From Castanea sativa (lineage: Eukaryota; Streptophyta; Magnoliopsida; Fagales; Fagaceae): 64,000 nucleotides of DNA. Of this stretch, positions 36,492 to 48,851 are shown one piece after another. The position numbers and the translations under genes are program-made. The notes below the pieces were generated by a model. The model saw only the letters and a program-made list of their open reading frames with translations. It searched no databases and had not been told where the DNA came from. The stretch covers positions 42,893,634 to 42,957,633 of the forward strand of contig NC_134014.1 of assembly GCF_040712315.1 (NCBI RefSeq), read 5' to 3'. Numbering within the stretch: position 1 is the first letter of the stretch; each line of letters starts with the position of its first letter.

Positions 36492-37386
36492 CAGTGAAGT
36501 CAATTCCGTACTGTATTGGCCGGTACTGCCGGAATTTATCGTATCGGCAGGTGAACGGGAACAAAAAAACCCATGATTCGTACCGCTTAAAATTCTGATC
36601 CTTACCGGATGTATCGCCGAATATCAGACATCTCGGCCGAAAAATGGAAATCCGACGGTACTAAAAACTTGAAGAAAATGGAAAAAGTTAGCAGCAGAAA
36701 GCTCACAATACCGTCCTCACTGGCTGTTTTCCCATGTTGTCGGCCATTCCCCCAGCCTTCCTCCTTCTGTTTTATCCAGCTGCTTCTCTTCTTTTTTCTT
36801 CTTCTTCTTCTTCTCCTTCTTCAGTTTTGACCGAGATTGCACTAGTCTTCTTGTGCCTTTTGTTTTAGTTGTGTGTGTGTGGCTCTTGTTTAATTGTTTT
36901 CTTGTGCCTTTTGTTTTAGTTGTGTGTGTGACTCTTGTTTAATTGTTTTGTGTGAGTTCCGAGTCTCCTGACAACCCACGTGAACTCTAATGAGTTCAAA
37001 TTTCAATAATGCTTGGACTTTTAGGCTGGTTGCCACTTAGATTGGATAAGAAATTTTATGTTTTTTTTAATAATTAATATCATCTTTTTAGTTCTTTATT
37101 ATTATTGCAATCTAGTATGTTAGGTTATATTAATGGGTTGATATTTGAGCAAGAAATAATCATATTAAAAATAAGCAATTAATTTAGAGAAATATGCTAT
37201 TATAAATTTAAGGATTCTTATATAGATTTAAATAATTCTAAATATATAATCAAGTATGTCTATATATATATATATATAAATAATAGCGATAAACCCGAAA
37301 TGGTACATCGGTATTGACCGATACCCGAAATATATCGTACCACTGGCCAAACTAGTACAATCGTTGGTACGGTATTTATTTCCTTG
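36492..37386. mobile_element. Non-autonomous hAT element with perfect 8-bp target duplication
   Basis: CTTTATAT occurs immediately left (36484-36491) and right (37387-37394). Ends CAGTGAAGTCAATTCCGTAC and, inverted, CAAGGAAATAAATACCGTAC are hAT-like. CCGTAC/CGGTACTG-type subterminal motifs are frequent. It is nested within the inverted-LTR element. No transposase. Confidence 0.9.
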
Positions 37387-37951
37387 CTTTATATTATCAA
37401 TGAACACATAAACTTGTAGTGGTAATACTAAAGTTATGATTCATGCTTTTATGGTGTCGTGTCATGAGTATGCATCAAGGTTGCTACTGAATTCGTACGT
37501 GTGTGTGTATATATATATATTCATATGCAAAACTTTCATAAAAGGATATGCTATAAATAGAAAATATTAGAATTTGATGTGTAGTGTTTCTTGGATTCTT
37601 GGAATCCTTTAATATATTATTATACATATGGATTCATACACATGAAAATTATATAAACTATTACTATGAAGGTATATCTGTAATGTTATTTTAGTTTAAC
37701 ATTAAGCATGCCGAATTCACTTTATGACTATAGCATTTGTGAAATTAAGTTTTTGAACTCAATCTCACTTAATTATTATTTTATGGGATTGTGTTTTTTA
37801 ATCATGTAAAACTAATTTAATTAGTGTTGATCAAGTGTGTGATGAGATTACACATGATTTCTAAATAAAAACATTTCTTTTAAAATTTCTAGTGGGAGCG
37901 AGATTCAAGGGTTGAGTCTCACAACCTCCATTGTCGGTTTATGATTACAAT

Positions 37952-38207
37952 TGTTGAAAAAACTGGTTTTACATCTCATACAAAACACACAGCGGAAGTA
38001 ACACAAGTATCTTGTTCATTCATGTAAGATAACATGAAATGTCTAGAATTTTAGAAACAAAGAATAGAAAGGCATACCTTGATGGAGTGATATTCAAAAC
38101 AAAAGAATTTCGGACTTAGGAAGACCTTTACTCTTCACCCTAATTCCACAGATGCCCAAGATGTGTGGTCCCTCAATCAGTTATGTACGCATTTGTTCAA
38201 GAGAGAA

Positions 38208-38249
<42 letters not shown>

Positions 38250-39424
38250 AGAAAACTGTCTTGTTTCTCTTTCAATCGTATGTGCATTTTTTAACTGTCA
38301 AAAGACAGTTACTTTATTTAATAACTCTTATTAAATAAACAACTGATTATCTATTTGGGTTAGCCTTTTGGAACAGCCCAATTGGGTTTTAGTGTGTGGA
38401 TTGGGATGGGACCAAAGGAACAAATAAAGCTCTAGCTCTAATGGGCTTTGGGCTTATCTGTCAACCTTGACAAACCCAAAGTTACCATTAATTATATTTA
38501 ATACCACTATATAAATATAATTGCACTCTAAGCTTTATTAATAAAATTAAATCTCAATACTTTATTATCTAAACAATTAACCTCTTCATGAAAATATTCT
38601 TAGTAATACAAAGTCATAATATATAACTGTCACTTTGAAAATTACTACCTCTTGATCCTTGAGTACCCGGTTTAATCCTTTAAACTATTTATATATATAT
38701 ATATATTTATGAAATCAAATTTCATAAAATATAAATTTTAGTAACTCTTTACTAAAGTGGTCAGGCCTAACACTCTAAGTAACTAAAATCATTAAACTTA
38801 TCTCAAGGGAATATTTTATATCTCTACAAAGAGACTATGAATTCCATCTTAAAGATATGTGTTCCTTTAGCACTATGTGTGGCTGTCCAACATACTGAGA
38901 TTTTGACCGTTGAATTAGATCTCACTCCTGATATATCAAAACAACCTACATTTCATGATCGGGTTCACTATCCTCTTAGGATTGAGAGTTTATGTAAATT
39001 AAACTCGTGAGATTTATTATTCATTTGACAGTCATTAGGAGAATAATAAATCTCACAGCGGTTCAATTCAATATGTCTTAACTCTTAAAACATAACAACA
39101 TATCAACTAGAAGTCTCTACTTTCATGATCAAGACAAATAATCTTAGTTAATATATTATAGTCTTCGCAGATGAAATGCCCAATTTCATCATCGACTATG
39201 AACTAAAATTTTGAGTTTACAAAGAACTTGTGATTTATATCTTTTATGACTAAATCACATAAATCACATATTATGCATCTCATGAACTATATGATAATGT
39301 CCAAATATTCATGTTACCATTATTTTAGATAATAATAAAACAACTTTATTAATCATAACATTAAATCATACATAATGTCATACATAGCATCATACAATAG
39401 GATTTAACGGCACTAATCCTAACA
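37952..39424 (-). repeat. LTR of the inverted-LTR element, minus orientation
   Basis: The reverse complement starts TGTTAGGATTAGTGCC and ends CCAGTTTTTTCAACA, 1473 bp. It aligns along its length with 34606-36099, roughly 90-95% identical by eye. The inner flank does not continue into a recognisable primer-binding site. Confidence 0.88.
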
Positions 39425-40046
39425 TATGGAGAATTCCATTCTTAAATTTTATGTCCCAGAAGCAATTTGTCATCCTTTTCTTGAACTCGATTCCAGCCTC
39501 TGAGTTTTGTAACACAATGTATTAATTGTTGCCTTCATTTATCTGCAATACGATTATGTGACCATCTCTTGATCCAAAACTTAGGTTCCTATTGAGGCCC
39601 TCTTTGCAAGAGACTTTGTCGAAAAACATCAATGCAATGAAGGTCACCATGATCTGATAAAGGGTCAAAGGTGGTCGCATATCTAAGTGATGACTCTAAT
39701 TTGCTCCTATAACTCTTTGTTAATGGCTCATCTGTTGGCATTAACGGGTCGAAGAATTGGAGTACTAGCTTGGCTACAAGTCCTTTATGGTCTGGATTAC
39801 CTAACTAAAGTCCCAGAAGGCGATCAAGTATAAAGAGTGGAAGCTGATTCTCCAGCATTATCATGTCTTGCTGAATGGAATGCATTGATCCATCCATTGC
39901 AAAGATGGGGTCATTTCGAGGGTGACCTAATTGCTTGAATCCTTCATCAGCACCCCAGAAGAGCTCAATCACAAAGCTACCATCAAGCACCATCATTTCA
40001 ACAAATTCATTGCTGCCAAGACTAGTAATTGATGGCCCTTCATAAC

Positions 40047-40798
40047 CTAGGTTGCACCGACACACCATTTTAAGTGAAGTACCGGTGTCCAACACGTGTC
40101 GGACACCGATATCGGTAAGACTCGCCAGACTTCAGTATCCGAGGGGTGTCTTTTTTTTTTTTTTTTTTCTTTTTTTGCTTCTCCGACCCGGCGCCGATAC
40201 GGATCTGCAACAATAAACACATGCTTAGGAACTGAGAAGAACCAATCGAAGGTGATAAAAACTGGTGGGGTTACGATGCTGCAAAAGGAAGAAGTAAAAA
40301 TAAAGAGTGAATGAATGTGCGGTAGGAGTTTGGAGAGAGAGAAGAAAATGTAAATAAAATATAGACTGTTCGACTTTGATGAGAAGTTGATGTGACAATT
40401 GGCAAGTAGGAGGGAGGGAATATAGTATGAAATAAAAAGAGGGAAATATTTTGTTTTGGATTTGGGCTTAAGCTTAACTTTTAGTTGGGTTTGGGTTTGG
40501 GTTTAAGCTTAGCTTTTGGTCTATCTAAATCAACTCAAAATAAAAATATAACCTAACAAACATAATTATTTTATTATTATAATACAAAATTGCAAATAAA
40601 GGTAAAATAAACTAAATTGAGAATTTTATTTAAATTCTAGACATAAACGTAATTTATGTCTAAAAATATTTTTAAAATGCCTAAATATAAAATATAATTA
40701 ATTATTTAATTGCCGTACTCATGCCGTATTGTACTCTTATTTTTCAAAAATTCCTGTCCACCCATATCCGTACCGGTGTTCGTGTCGGTGCAACTTAG
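40047..40798. mobile_element. hAT MITE inserted in DUF247 copy A
   Basis: Ends CTAGGTTGCACCGACAC and (inverted) CTAAGTTGCACCGACAC are flanked by TTCATAAC (40039-40046) and TTCGTAAC (40799-40806), seven of eight bases equal. Copy B shows the uninterrupted gene sequence at this site. Confidence 0.88.
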
Positions 40799-42632
40799 TT
40801 CGTAACAGGCACGAGCTCTTTCTTCAAGTTCATTCACAGCATCAAGATAGAGATTTATGTCATGATTAGTACGCTTGAGAACATGTTGAAGGGCACACCA
40901 TTTATGGCGATCCATTTGGCGTAAGCGTCTCTTGCCGTGATGGTAAGGTCCTATAGAGACAATCGCCCCGCCGCCCGGGGGGGGGGGGGCATAAGCTTTG
41001 TCATCGCCTTCTCGTATGTAATGGGGGACTCTGTAGATGCTCACCTTTTTCCCATGAACTTGCTGCATCGTCTTGACTAGCTTGCTCAAGTTTTTCTTTA
41101 ATGGAGATCACCCATTCAAAATCTGGTGGATTTTCTACCTCTTCACAATTTTCACCATAATTTCCTATGAAAATTTGAAGTTATTCTGATGGTTCCTGCT
41201 GCTGTTTCTGCAGCGAATGCTAAGTTTGTTCTGGAAATTCTATAGTTGGTGAGGTAGTAGAAGTTGTTGCTACTCCAGATTCTACCGCTTCTCCGAGCTT
41301 GACAGTGATTAGGTACCAACTTAAGAGCTCCTTGGTGAACACGGCAACCATTTTTGGGTGAAGAAAGAATGCTGTTTAGTGTTTGCTTTGGATAGGCCTG
41401 AAAGATGCATTGCATGTAACAAAAGCACGAATTTATCTGAAAAAAAAGAAAAAAGAAAGAACAAAAGCATGATTTCTATGTTTTATTTTTAGTTTTGATA
41501 AATAACAGAACTGTTTTATTATTCGCATAGGAATTTTGACTCCGAACTAAAGAAGAGGGAGCCCAACATTAATGATGTGAAAAAAAAGGAGTTTTCTATA
41601 TAATAATCATTTGATACTTTAGTTCACTTGAATGGAATGTGCTGCCCACATGGATGATAGATAACTTTTAGGTGTGAGTTTGGATAGCGGCAGGAGTGGC
41701 ATTTGGTGCATTTGCGTTTCATTTCCCTAGGTCCTGCGCACTATTCACAAGACTTACAAGTACGAAATTCAGCAAAAATAATTTTAAAATTTGGTCCCAC
41801 GGTACTATTCACACATTTAAAAATAATTTTACTATAGTATTTTCAGTTTTCAGCAATAAGCGGTATCCAAACAGAGGTATGTGTTATGTTCAGTAGTTTT
41901 AAGACTTTTTCTTCTGTTCTCAGATTTTGGGCAGTTTACAAAATCAGATATGGATTTTAGAAGATAACGTTCCAAAATATAGTTTGCCTTAAATTGAAGA
42001 TTCGGTTTAAGATAAGATATTAGTTACACATTGTTTACTCTTGGATGAAAGCCCATTCATTTAATTTGGCCAAGCAATGTGACTTTTTACACTAAAGTTT
42101 TTTTTTTTTTAGATGGCTACAATATGCTGACATTTTGTGTAAGAAAATATGCCAATTGAGCTATAAGGTTTTTGGATTTACGTTCAAATTTTTAAGTCTT
42201 CTTTTCTTTTTTGTTAATACATCTTTTTTTTTTATAGAGAGTTTCAATCTATGGCGTCTGCTTCTGATAATAGCTCTTTATCATTAGACCAAGACACTGA
42301 TCAGTTTTTGGTGTAGGCGAAGATTGAACTCCAAATCTCTTATACAACCATCAAAGACTTTATTAGTCCATTATTTATACATTAATATACTATAACACCA
42401 TATCAACCAAAGTGTTTTCAATCATTTTCCTCCTTGTTATCGTTTACATAAAAATAAATAAATAAATAATTTCCCTTCCTTTCATATTATTCCACGCCTT
42501 ATAACTACTTTCCTTTAATTTATCTCCTCAATTTTTTAGCTCTTCCCCTCTTCCGCCAATCCTTTTTTGGACTTCTTCCCATCTTCTTTTCTATAATTTT
42601 GACATTACTCACTTTGCTCCTCTTTCCAATTC

Positions 42633-42636
<4 letters not shown>

Positions 42637-42684
<48 letters not shown>
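42637..42684. repeat. GA microsatellite
   Basis: About 24 GA units; the matching place in copy B (48762-48775) has only a few units. Confidence 0.95.
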
Positions 42685-42688
<4 letters not shown>

Positions 42689-44155
42689 AAACACCCTAGA
42701 GTTGTTTTGCAAATTTTTGTTTGCACAATGTTTTTTGGATCACAATTTTAAGTTAAGTTTTAAAAAGTATCCAGGTTAACAAACTTTTAGTGAGACCAAC
42801 CATTTTTTGATTTCAAATCACGAATATAGTATTTAAATTGGGCAGCCAAATATCCTTTAAATTCTTCTAAAACAAAATCCTTTAAATTTGAAACTTAGAA
42901 AGTTCAATTGTATGGAAGAAAAATCTAGGAAGACGTATCCTACTATGACACAACACAAGTTAGAAGAATATAGTTCATCTTAAAAAAATTAATATTAACA
43001 AAACACAATTAAAATATGCACACAAAAAAATGTATAATTAAGATTAAAAAAAAAGTAAACATAAACATGCAATTGTAGAGATAGAGAGATGGAAAATACT
43101 TGAGGAAGGTATTGCATTTGTAGAGAGAGATACAAAAAGAATATAAAATGAGTGATGTTTATCAGCTTATATGCAATCAAGAAAGAGAAAATGGTTGAGG
43201 ATTAGAATATGCCTTTGGCTAAATAAGTCTATTTCTTCTTAAGACGACTAATCCTCATATATTATCTTTAGAAGATTTTAGAAAATATATTATAGTATAT
43301 ACCAAATTAAAAATAATTATGCATTCTCACGCATTGCATGTAAACTCGCGACTAATGCAAACATAATATAAAAGGTTAAAGTGTCGTGGGACAAGTCCAT
43401 TGTGTATCCAAAAAAATATAATAAAAAAATCAAATCATATTACTTTATTTAAAGAACAATGCTAGTACACAATGTATACAAATATAATGTACTTATTAAT
43501 AGCGTAAGGACTAAGGAATGATTTCTCAATAGTAGGCTTACCAAAAAAGATTTCTCAATAGTCAAAAGTAGTTTACTTTTCGTGCTTTCTATCCCTCTAC
43601 TACAGTACTTTTTGGATATCCCTACTAAAGTTGTAGAGAGGTAGAAAGCACAAGAAGTTAATTAATCTTAGTTTTTAGTTTTCTCTTAAAATATTACAAG
43701 AATTTTATCTACTGAATCAACTGACATATGCTTTAGCTCCAAAATTACAGAGGGGTGATATGAATTTGTGAGTAAGTGTGCTGGGGGAAGAGGGGAAAGA
43801 AATAGGATTTTGTAGGTTTATTTCAAGAGTAAGATTTGGTTCTGGGGGTGATGGGTTTAATTGGTGTTTTAGAATTGATAAGTATAGAACTTCAAACACT
43901 TTAGCCCATTCTTGTAATGTCCATGGGCCCCACCCCATCGCTCCCTTGCCATTTGTTAGAGATGGGCGGGTCCATTTGGGCTCCTTTCCCCCTTAATCAA
44001 TCTCATAATTTATTTAGACAGGAAAAAATCAAGTTATATTTTCTCATTTGACATATAAATTAATGAAAAAGCACAGATGTTTCATGACACTTCTTCATCT
44101 CCTCCAATTCTCTCTCCGGTGGCAGCATTGACAGCCTAACCCAAGGGTTATTCTT

Positions 44156-44524
44156 GTTACATTAGTCATTAGAAAACTGATTTCATTAGCGTGTGATCCA
44201 TAACCAAGAGTATTTTAGATTGTGAATTTGGTCACATATGAAAAAAAAAACTCTTTGGCTAACAATAAAACGTTTGCAGACAGTAACAGATCCATTTCAT
44301 TTCAAGTCCCTGGTGGAATTCAGACTTACATTGCAATTTGCAAAGCAAATGACATTGAGTTACATTGTCATCAATTTGTGAGATGCAATTGCGATAATAT
44401 TAATACTATGTTTAACAATGATCATATTCAAGTAAATCACAATACTCGCCCGGTCTTCCTACGGTAGTTTAGGCCAAGAAAAAGAGGGCATATACGACTA
44501 TCAACTATGACCGGATTGATTAAT
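44156..44524. other. Spacer between duplication copies
   Basis: About 370 bp present between the end of copy A and the start of copy B, with no match to the RER1 downstream flank. It contains an 81-codon ORF with no recognised family. It may mark the ancestral junction. Confidence 0.4.
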
Positions 44525-45480
44525 TTAGTCAGCTAGTCGCCAATCAATTGTTGGATTTGACACACAAAAACGTAGAAGAGAATTGCTTGGAGTGGCGGGG
44601 TCTGTTCTGTAATGATTTGCTACTCTTCTTTAGTAAGTGTGATTTCTTCATACAATTATTGTGCCAAATAATTCGCTGCAGCTTGTCTCACTCTCTTTTA
44701 ACGCTCTTTGGTACCAAACGATGGGAGGTTCTCAAACCCCACATTTCTTAATTAGTAGGTACATTTTTTGAGTGTAACATGAAATTTGTTTTTGCAGTTA
44801 ATCTATTTCGGGGTGTCAGCATATGAGTTAACGAAGAAAAGTAAAGACGCATGCAGGCCAGCCTTTTATCAGACTGCACACTTTAGTTTTGCTTTTGATT
44901 GCATCGTAGGTTTAGAGAAACATAAACTGTTTAAGCTAGATTTTAGCTTGCTCATAGTATTCAGTATTCTATTAATAAGACACAGGAAGCTTCACGTGGA
45001 CATGTCCGAAAAGCATGATTTTGTTGTATAATCCATGGTGTACATGTGAGCAATCGTCAAAACATAGTGTGATTATTTGCATTGGAAATTGCTACCGTTT
45101 TCTTTAGAATTTGAGTTACAACAGAAAATTAAAAAAAAAAAATCATGATCATGTGCGAAAGAATTTATAAGCCTAGCAGGGATCATCTCAACACTTGATG
45201 AATTGGCTATTGGGGATTCACAAATCATGAACATCCCTCTAAATTGCCAGAGACAAGTAAAACATAGCTGGGAACTTAGTGGAAATTTATTTGCAATCCA
45301 ATTTTTAAATCTTCGGTTTCAGCAAATATCTGTATAAACTGAGACAAACATATTCAATCATTTGTCCCCTAGAAAAAGGGGGAAAAAAGGCAATATCAGG
45401 GGATCATACGGACTCTGTAACTGAAACTCAACCAAAGAGAGAGAGACTAGAGAGAGCTTGCCAGCTTGGATATAATGGAT

Positions 45481-47075
45481 TCAGCTTGGCCTGTAATAGC
45501 CATATACTCCATAGAAGGTCTGTGTAAAAGTAAGCAGCAACAAAAAAACAGCAGCAACTAATGAGATAATCGCCCAGGGATTGCTGAAATAGTTATGCCT
45601 TAAACTCGCACACCAAGCATTCCACTTATGGTCATAGTACTGGTTCACATCCTCGGACAGGTTGGAAAGGTAACTGTCGTTGATGTCGAAAACCACCTCT
45701 TGACATAGGCGGTTGAAGAGGTCAGCAACTTCAGCATCACTGCCAAGCCAGTGCTCAATTATTCCATGGTAATGAAGGTGACCCACATCCTGATGAGAGT
45801 TGATCAAGTTGTCCATGAACACCACATATGAGGTAATGCCATTGCCACAATCAAGATGACACTGCTCAAAGGCAATAAGGTTTAGAAAAAGTGACTTGGT
45901 ACCATCATGGATCAAGAGCCTTGGAATATAGAGAATTCCATTCTTGAATTTTATGTCCCAGAAGCGATCTGTCTTCCTTTTCTTGAACTTGATCCGGCCT
46001 CTTTGAGTTCTGTAACACAATGTATTAACTGTTGCCTTCGTTTATCTGCAACACGATTATGCGGCCATCGCTTCATCCAAATCCTAGGTTCCAGTTGAGG
46101 CCCTATTTGCAAGAGACTTCTTCGGAAAACATCAAGGCAATGAAGGCCACCTTGATCTGATAGAGGGTCAAAGGTGGTCGCATAGCCAAGCGATGACTCC
46201 AATTTGCTTATATAACTCTTTGTTAGTGGCTCATCTGCTGGCATTAACGGGTCAAAGAATTGGAGTGCTAGCTTGGCTACAAGTCCTTTCTGGTCTGATT
46301 TACCTGACTGTAGTCCAAGAAGGCGATCAAGTATAAAGAGTGGAAGCTGATTCTCTAACATTATCATGTCTCGCTGAATTGAATGCATTGATCCACGTAT
46401 TGCAAAGATGGGGTCGTTTCGAGGATAACCCAGTTGCTTGAATCCTTCAGCAGCACCTCGAAAGAGCTCAATCACAAAACAACCATCAAGCACCATCATT
46501 TCAACAAATTCATTGCTGCCAAGACTAGTAATTGATGGCCCCTCGTAACAGGCACGAGCTCTTTCCTCAAGTTCCTTCACAGCATCAAGATAGAGATTTA
46601 TGTTATGATTAGTACGCTTGAGAACATGTTGAAGGGCACGCCATTTATGGCGATCCATTTGGCGTAGGCGTCTCTTGCCATGATGATAAGGTCCTATAGA
46701 GACAATCTGGGGGACATAAGCTTTGTCATCGCCTTCCCGTAGGTAATGGGGGACTCTGTAGATGCACAGCTTTGCCCATGAACTTACTGCATCATCTTGA
46801 CTAGCTTGCTTAAGTTTTTCTTTGATGGAGATCACCCATTCAGAATCTGGTGGATTTTCTACCTCTTCACAATTTTCACCATCATTTCTTATGACAATTT
46901 GAAGTGATTCTGATGGTTCCTGCTGCCGTTTCTGCAGCAGATGCTGAGTTTGTTCTGGAAATTCTATAGATGGTGTGGTAGTAGATGTTGTTGCTACCCC
47001 AGATTCTACAGCTTCTCTGAGCTTGAGGGTGATTAGGTACCAGCTCAAGAGCTCCTTGTTAAACACAGCAACCAT
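45481..47075 (-). pseudogene. DUF247 (UPF0481) gene, copy B, one frameshift
   Basis: From ATG 47075 (MVAVFNKELLSWYL) 374 codons stay open through IYRVPHYLREGDDKAY, VSIGPYHHGKRRLRQMD, FVEMMVLDGCFVIELFRG and MIMLENQLPLFILDRLL. At about 45998 one nucleotide is missing within the EAG/IKFKKRKTD junction, which moves the remaining 170 or so codons (DIKFKNGILYIPRL, NLIAFEQCH, FMDNLINS) into another frame. That frame ends with the usual C-terminal membrane segment (WAIISLVAAVFLLLLTFTQTFYGVYGYY in part) and stops at 45481. No intron, as typical for the family. A sequencing error cannot be excluded, in which case this is a functional gene of about 530 residues. Confidence 0.88.
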
Positions 47076-47400
47076 TTTTTGGGTGAAGAATGAATGCTAT
47101 TCAGTGTTTGGTTTGGATAGGCCTAAAAAAGATGCCTCGCAAGTAACAAAAGCACGATAGAAATGCTTTATTTTTCCATAGGAATTTTGACTCCGAAGTA
47201 AAGAAAATGGAGCCCAACATTATAACGTGAACAAAAGGATTTAGCAATATATTTATTTGATACTTTAATTCACTTAAATGGAATGTGCTGCCCACATGGA
47301 TGGTGCCATGGTGGACCGCTTTGGTTTGGAATAGCAAATAGCAATTGCTTTTTTTTTTTTGTGCTAGAGAACTTTTAGTTGTGTATACTTTTAAGGCTTA

Positions 47401-47797
47401 GAGCACTTGCAGCAGTGGAGCTAAATAACTATATAGCTATTTTAGCTCCACCAAAACACCAAAAAGAAGCATGCAGCAATGGAGCTAAATCTATATTTTT
47501 TTAGCTTATTGCTATAATGCACATCTATAGATAGATGTACACTGTTCATGAGAGCTAAAAAAAAATTAATTTTTTTTTTGTGTTCACATTACCTTTTTTA
47601 TTGTGGTGTTTTTATTGTAGTGAGATGTATTATTTTATTGTGGTAGATATATTATTTTATTGTGATGTTTACATTATTTTATTGTGTTGAAAGCTAAAAT
47701 AGATCCACTGCTGCAGCATGTGTGTAAGTAAAATAGATAAAGTAACTTTTAGTGGAGCTAAATTGCTAAATTTTTAGCTCCACTGCTGTGGATGCTC
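47401..47797. mobile_element. PIF/Harbinger (Tourist-like) MITE
   Basis: Ends GAGCACTTGCAGCAGTGGAG and, inverted, GAGCATCCACAGCAGTGGAG are flanked by TTA (47398-47400, 47798-47800). 397 bp, no coding capacity. It belongs to the same end family as the elements at 21388 and 30353. Confidence 0.88.
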
Positions 47798-48851
47798 TTA
47801 AGGCTTGTTCTCAGTATACAAGATCAGATCCGGATTTCAAAAGGTAATGTTCCAAATTATATTATGAAGGTCTCAAATTGAAGATTAGGCTTAAGATAAG
47901 ATATTAGTTGTATGGAATATACACAATTTTTAAATGTGTGAGACGCAAAAAATATGCGTAAAAAAAAATCATACAAGACAATATTTATGTGATTTGAAAA
48001 TTTATTTACGTTCACAGAGTTGCAATAATTTCACCGTTTATAAGAAAAAAATAGAAAATGTGAGCAGTATAGTTTTTCTCTATATATCAAAACAAGACAT
48101 AAAACTATAATATGAAATAATGGTATTTCTTTCCTACATAAAAGATTTACAATACGCTAAAAATGAAATATAATCCGAATAGAATACAACTAAACTCTAA
48201 TAATTCATTGTTTACTATTGGATGAAACCCATTCATTTAATTTAGACAAGCAATGTGACGACTTCTTTATGTTCAAGTTTTTAAGTCTTTTTTCTTTCTT
48301 CTCTTCAATATTTTTTTTAATATATCTTTGTTGTGAAACTTATGGTTAGTAACTTGATATATGTATATTTTATTCTATAGAAAATAAAATAAACGTGAAC
48401 TATCTATATATAAAAGAAAAAAATATTATATAAAAGTTAGTTTCCCAGACGTGAACGTAATTATTACAACTTGTCAAAGGCACTGTTGAGGTTGACCCAC
48501 CTAAAAAAAAAAAGTTAACCTTTGTTTCTGGTGTGTTTGGGGTGTGCTACTATTCACACCTTATTCTTAATCTCCTTTAATCTGTCTCCTTTTTCTTTTT
48601 CTTTTTCTTTTTTTTAAGCTCATTTTCTTGACTTATTAAACACCTTCCAAGCTCCAGCTACTCTTCCTCCAATCCTTTTTTTTTAATACATTTTTTCATA
48701 TTCTTTTCAATAAATTTGGCAGTATTACATTACTCACTCTGCTCCTCTCTCCCATTAAGTTGGGAGAGAGAGTTTGTTGGAGAACCAAAAAATACCTACG
48801 GTTGTTTACTTGTTTTGCAATTTTGTGTTTCCATATTGTATTTTGGATTAC

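Larger units (their letters stand above)
34606..39424 (+). mobile_element. LTR (Copia-like, non-coding) element with inverted LTRs
   Basis: It is flanked by TATGG on both sides (34601-34605, 39425-39429), and copy B shows the uninterrupted DUF247 sequence. The left LTR runs in plus orientation and is followed by a tRNA-iMet primer site. The right LTR is in minus orientation, so both outer ends are the U3 end (TGTTAGGATTA). The interior (36100-37951) has no gag-pol; it contains a nested hAT element and a purine-rich AGTGGGAGCGAGA string at about 37891. Non-autonomous. Confidence 0.85.
34162..41351 (-). pseudogene. DUF247 (UPF0481) gene, copy A, split by insertions
   Basis: Reading from ATG 41351, the N-terminal part (41351-40807) is followed by a hAT MITE (40047-40798), the middle part (40046-39430), a 4.8-kb LTR element (34606-39424) and the C-terminal part (34600-34162). 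Conserved strings include IYRVPHYIREGDDKAY, VSIGPYHHGKRRLRQMDRHKW and GPSITSLGSNEFVEMM. A G/C-rich insertion (40965-40990) and small frameshifts, for example 2 nt missing near the VTKL/EAGIEF junction, add to the damage. DUF247 proteins are plant membrane-anchored proteins of mostly unknown role; some act in grass self-incompatibility. This copy is dead. Confidence 0.9.
29927..44155. repeat. Tandem segmental duplication, copy A
   Basis: From TTAGTCAGCTAGT at 29927 the sequence matches 44525 onward, and the match ends near GGCAGCATTGACAGCCTA at about 44135/54155. Shared anchors include the TCGTAGGTTTAGAG block (30345/44905), the DUF247 gene, the GGATCACAATTTTAAG block (42737/51203) and the TTACAGAGGG block (43746/53700). 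Copy A carries at least seven insertions absent from B. Between 41352 and 44155 there is only non-coding duplicated DNA plus a GA microsatellite at 42637-42684. Confidence 0.85.
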
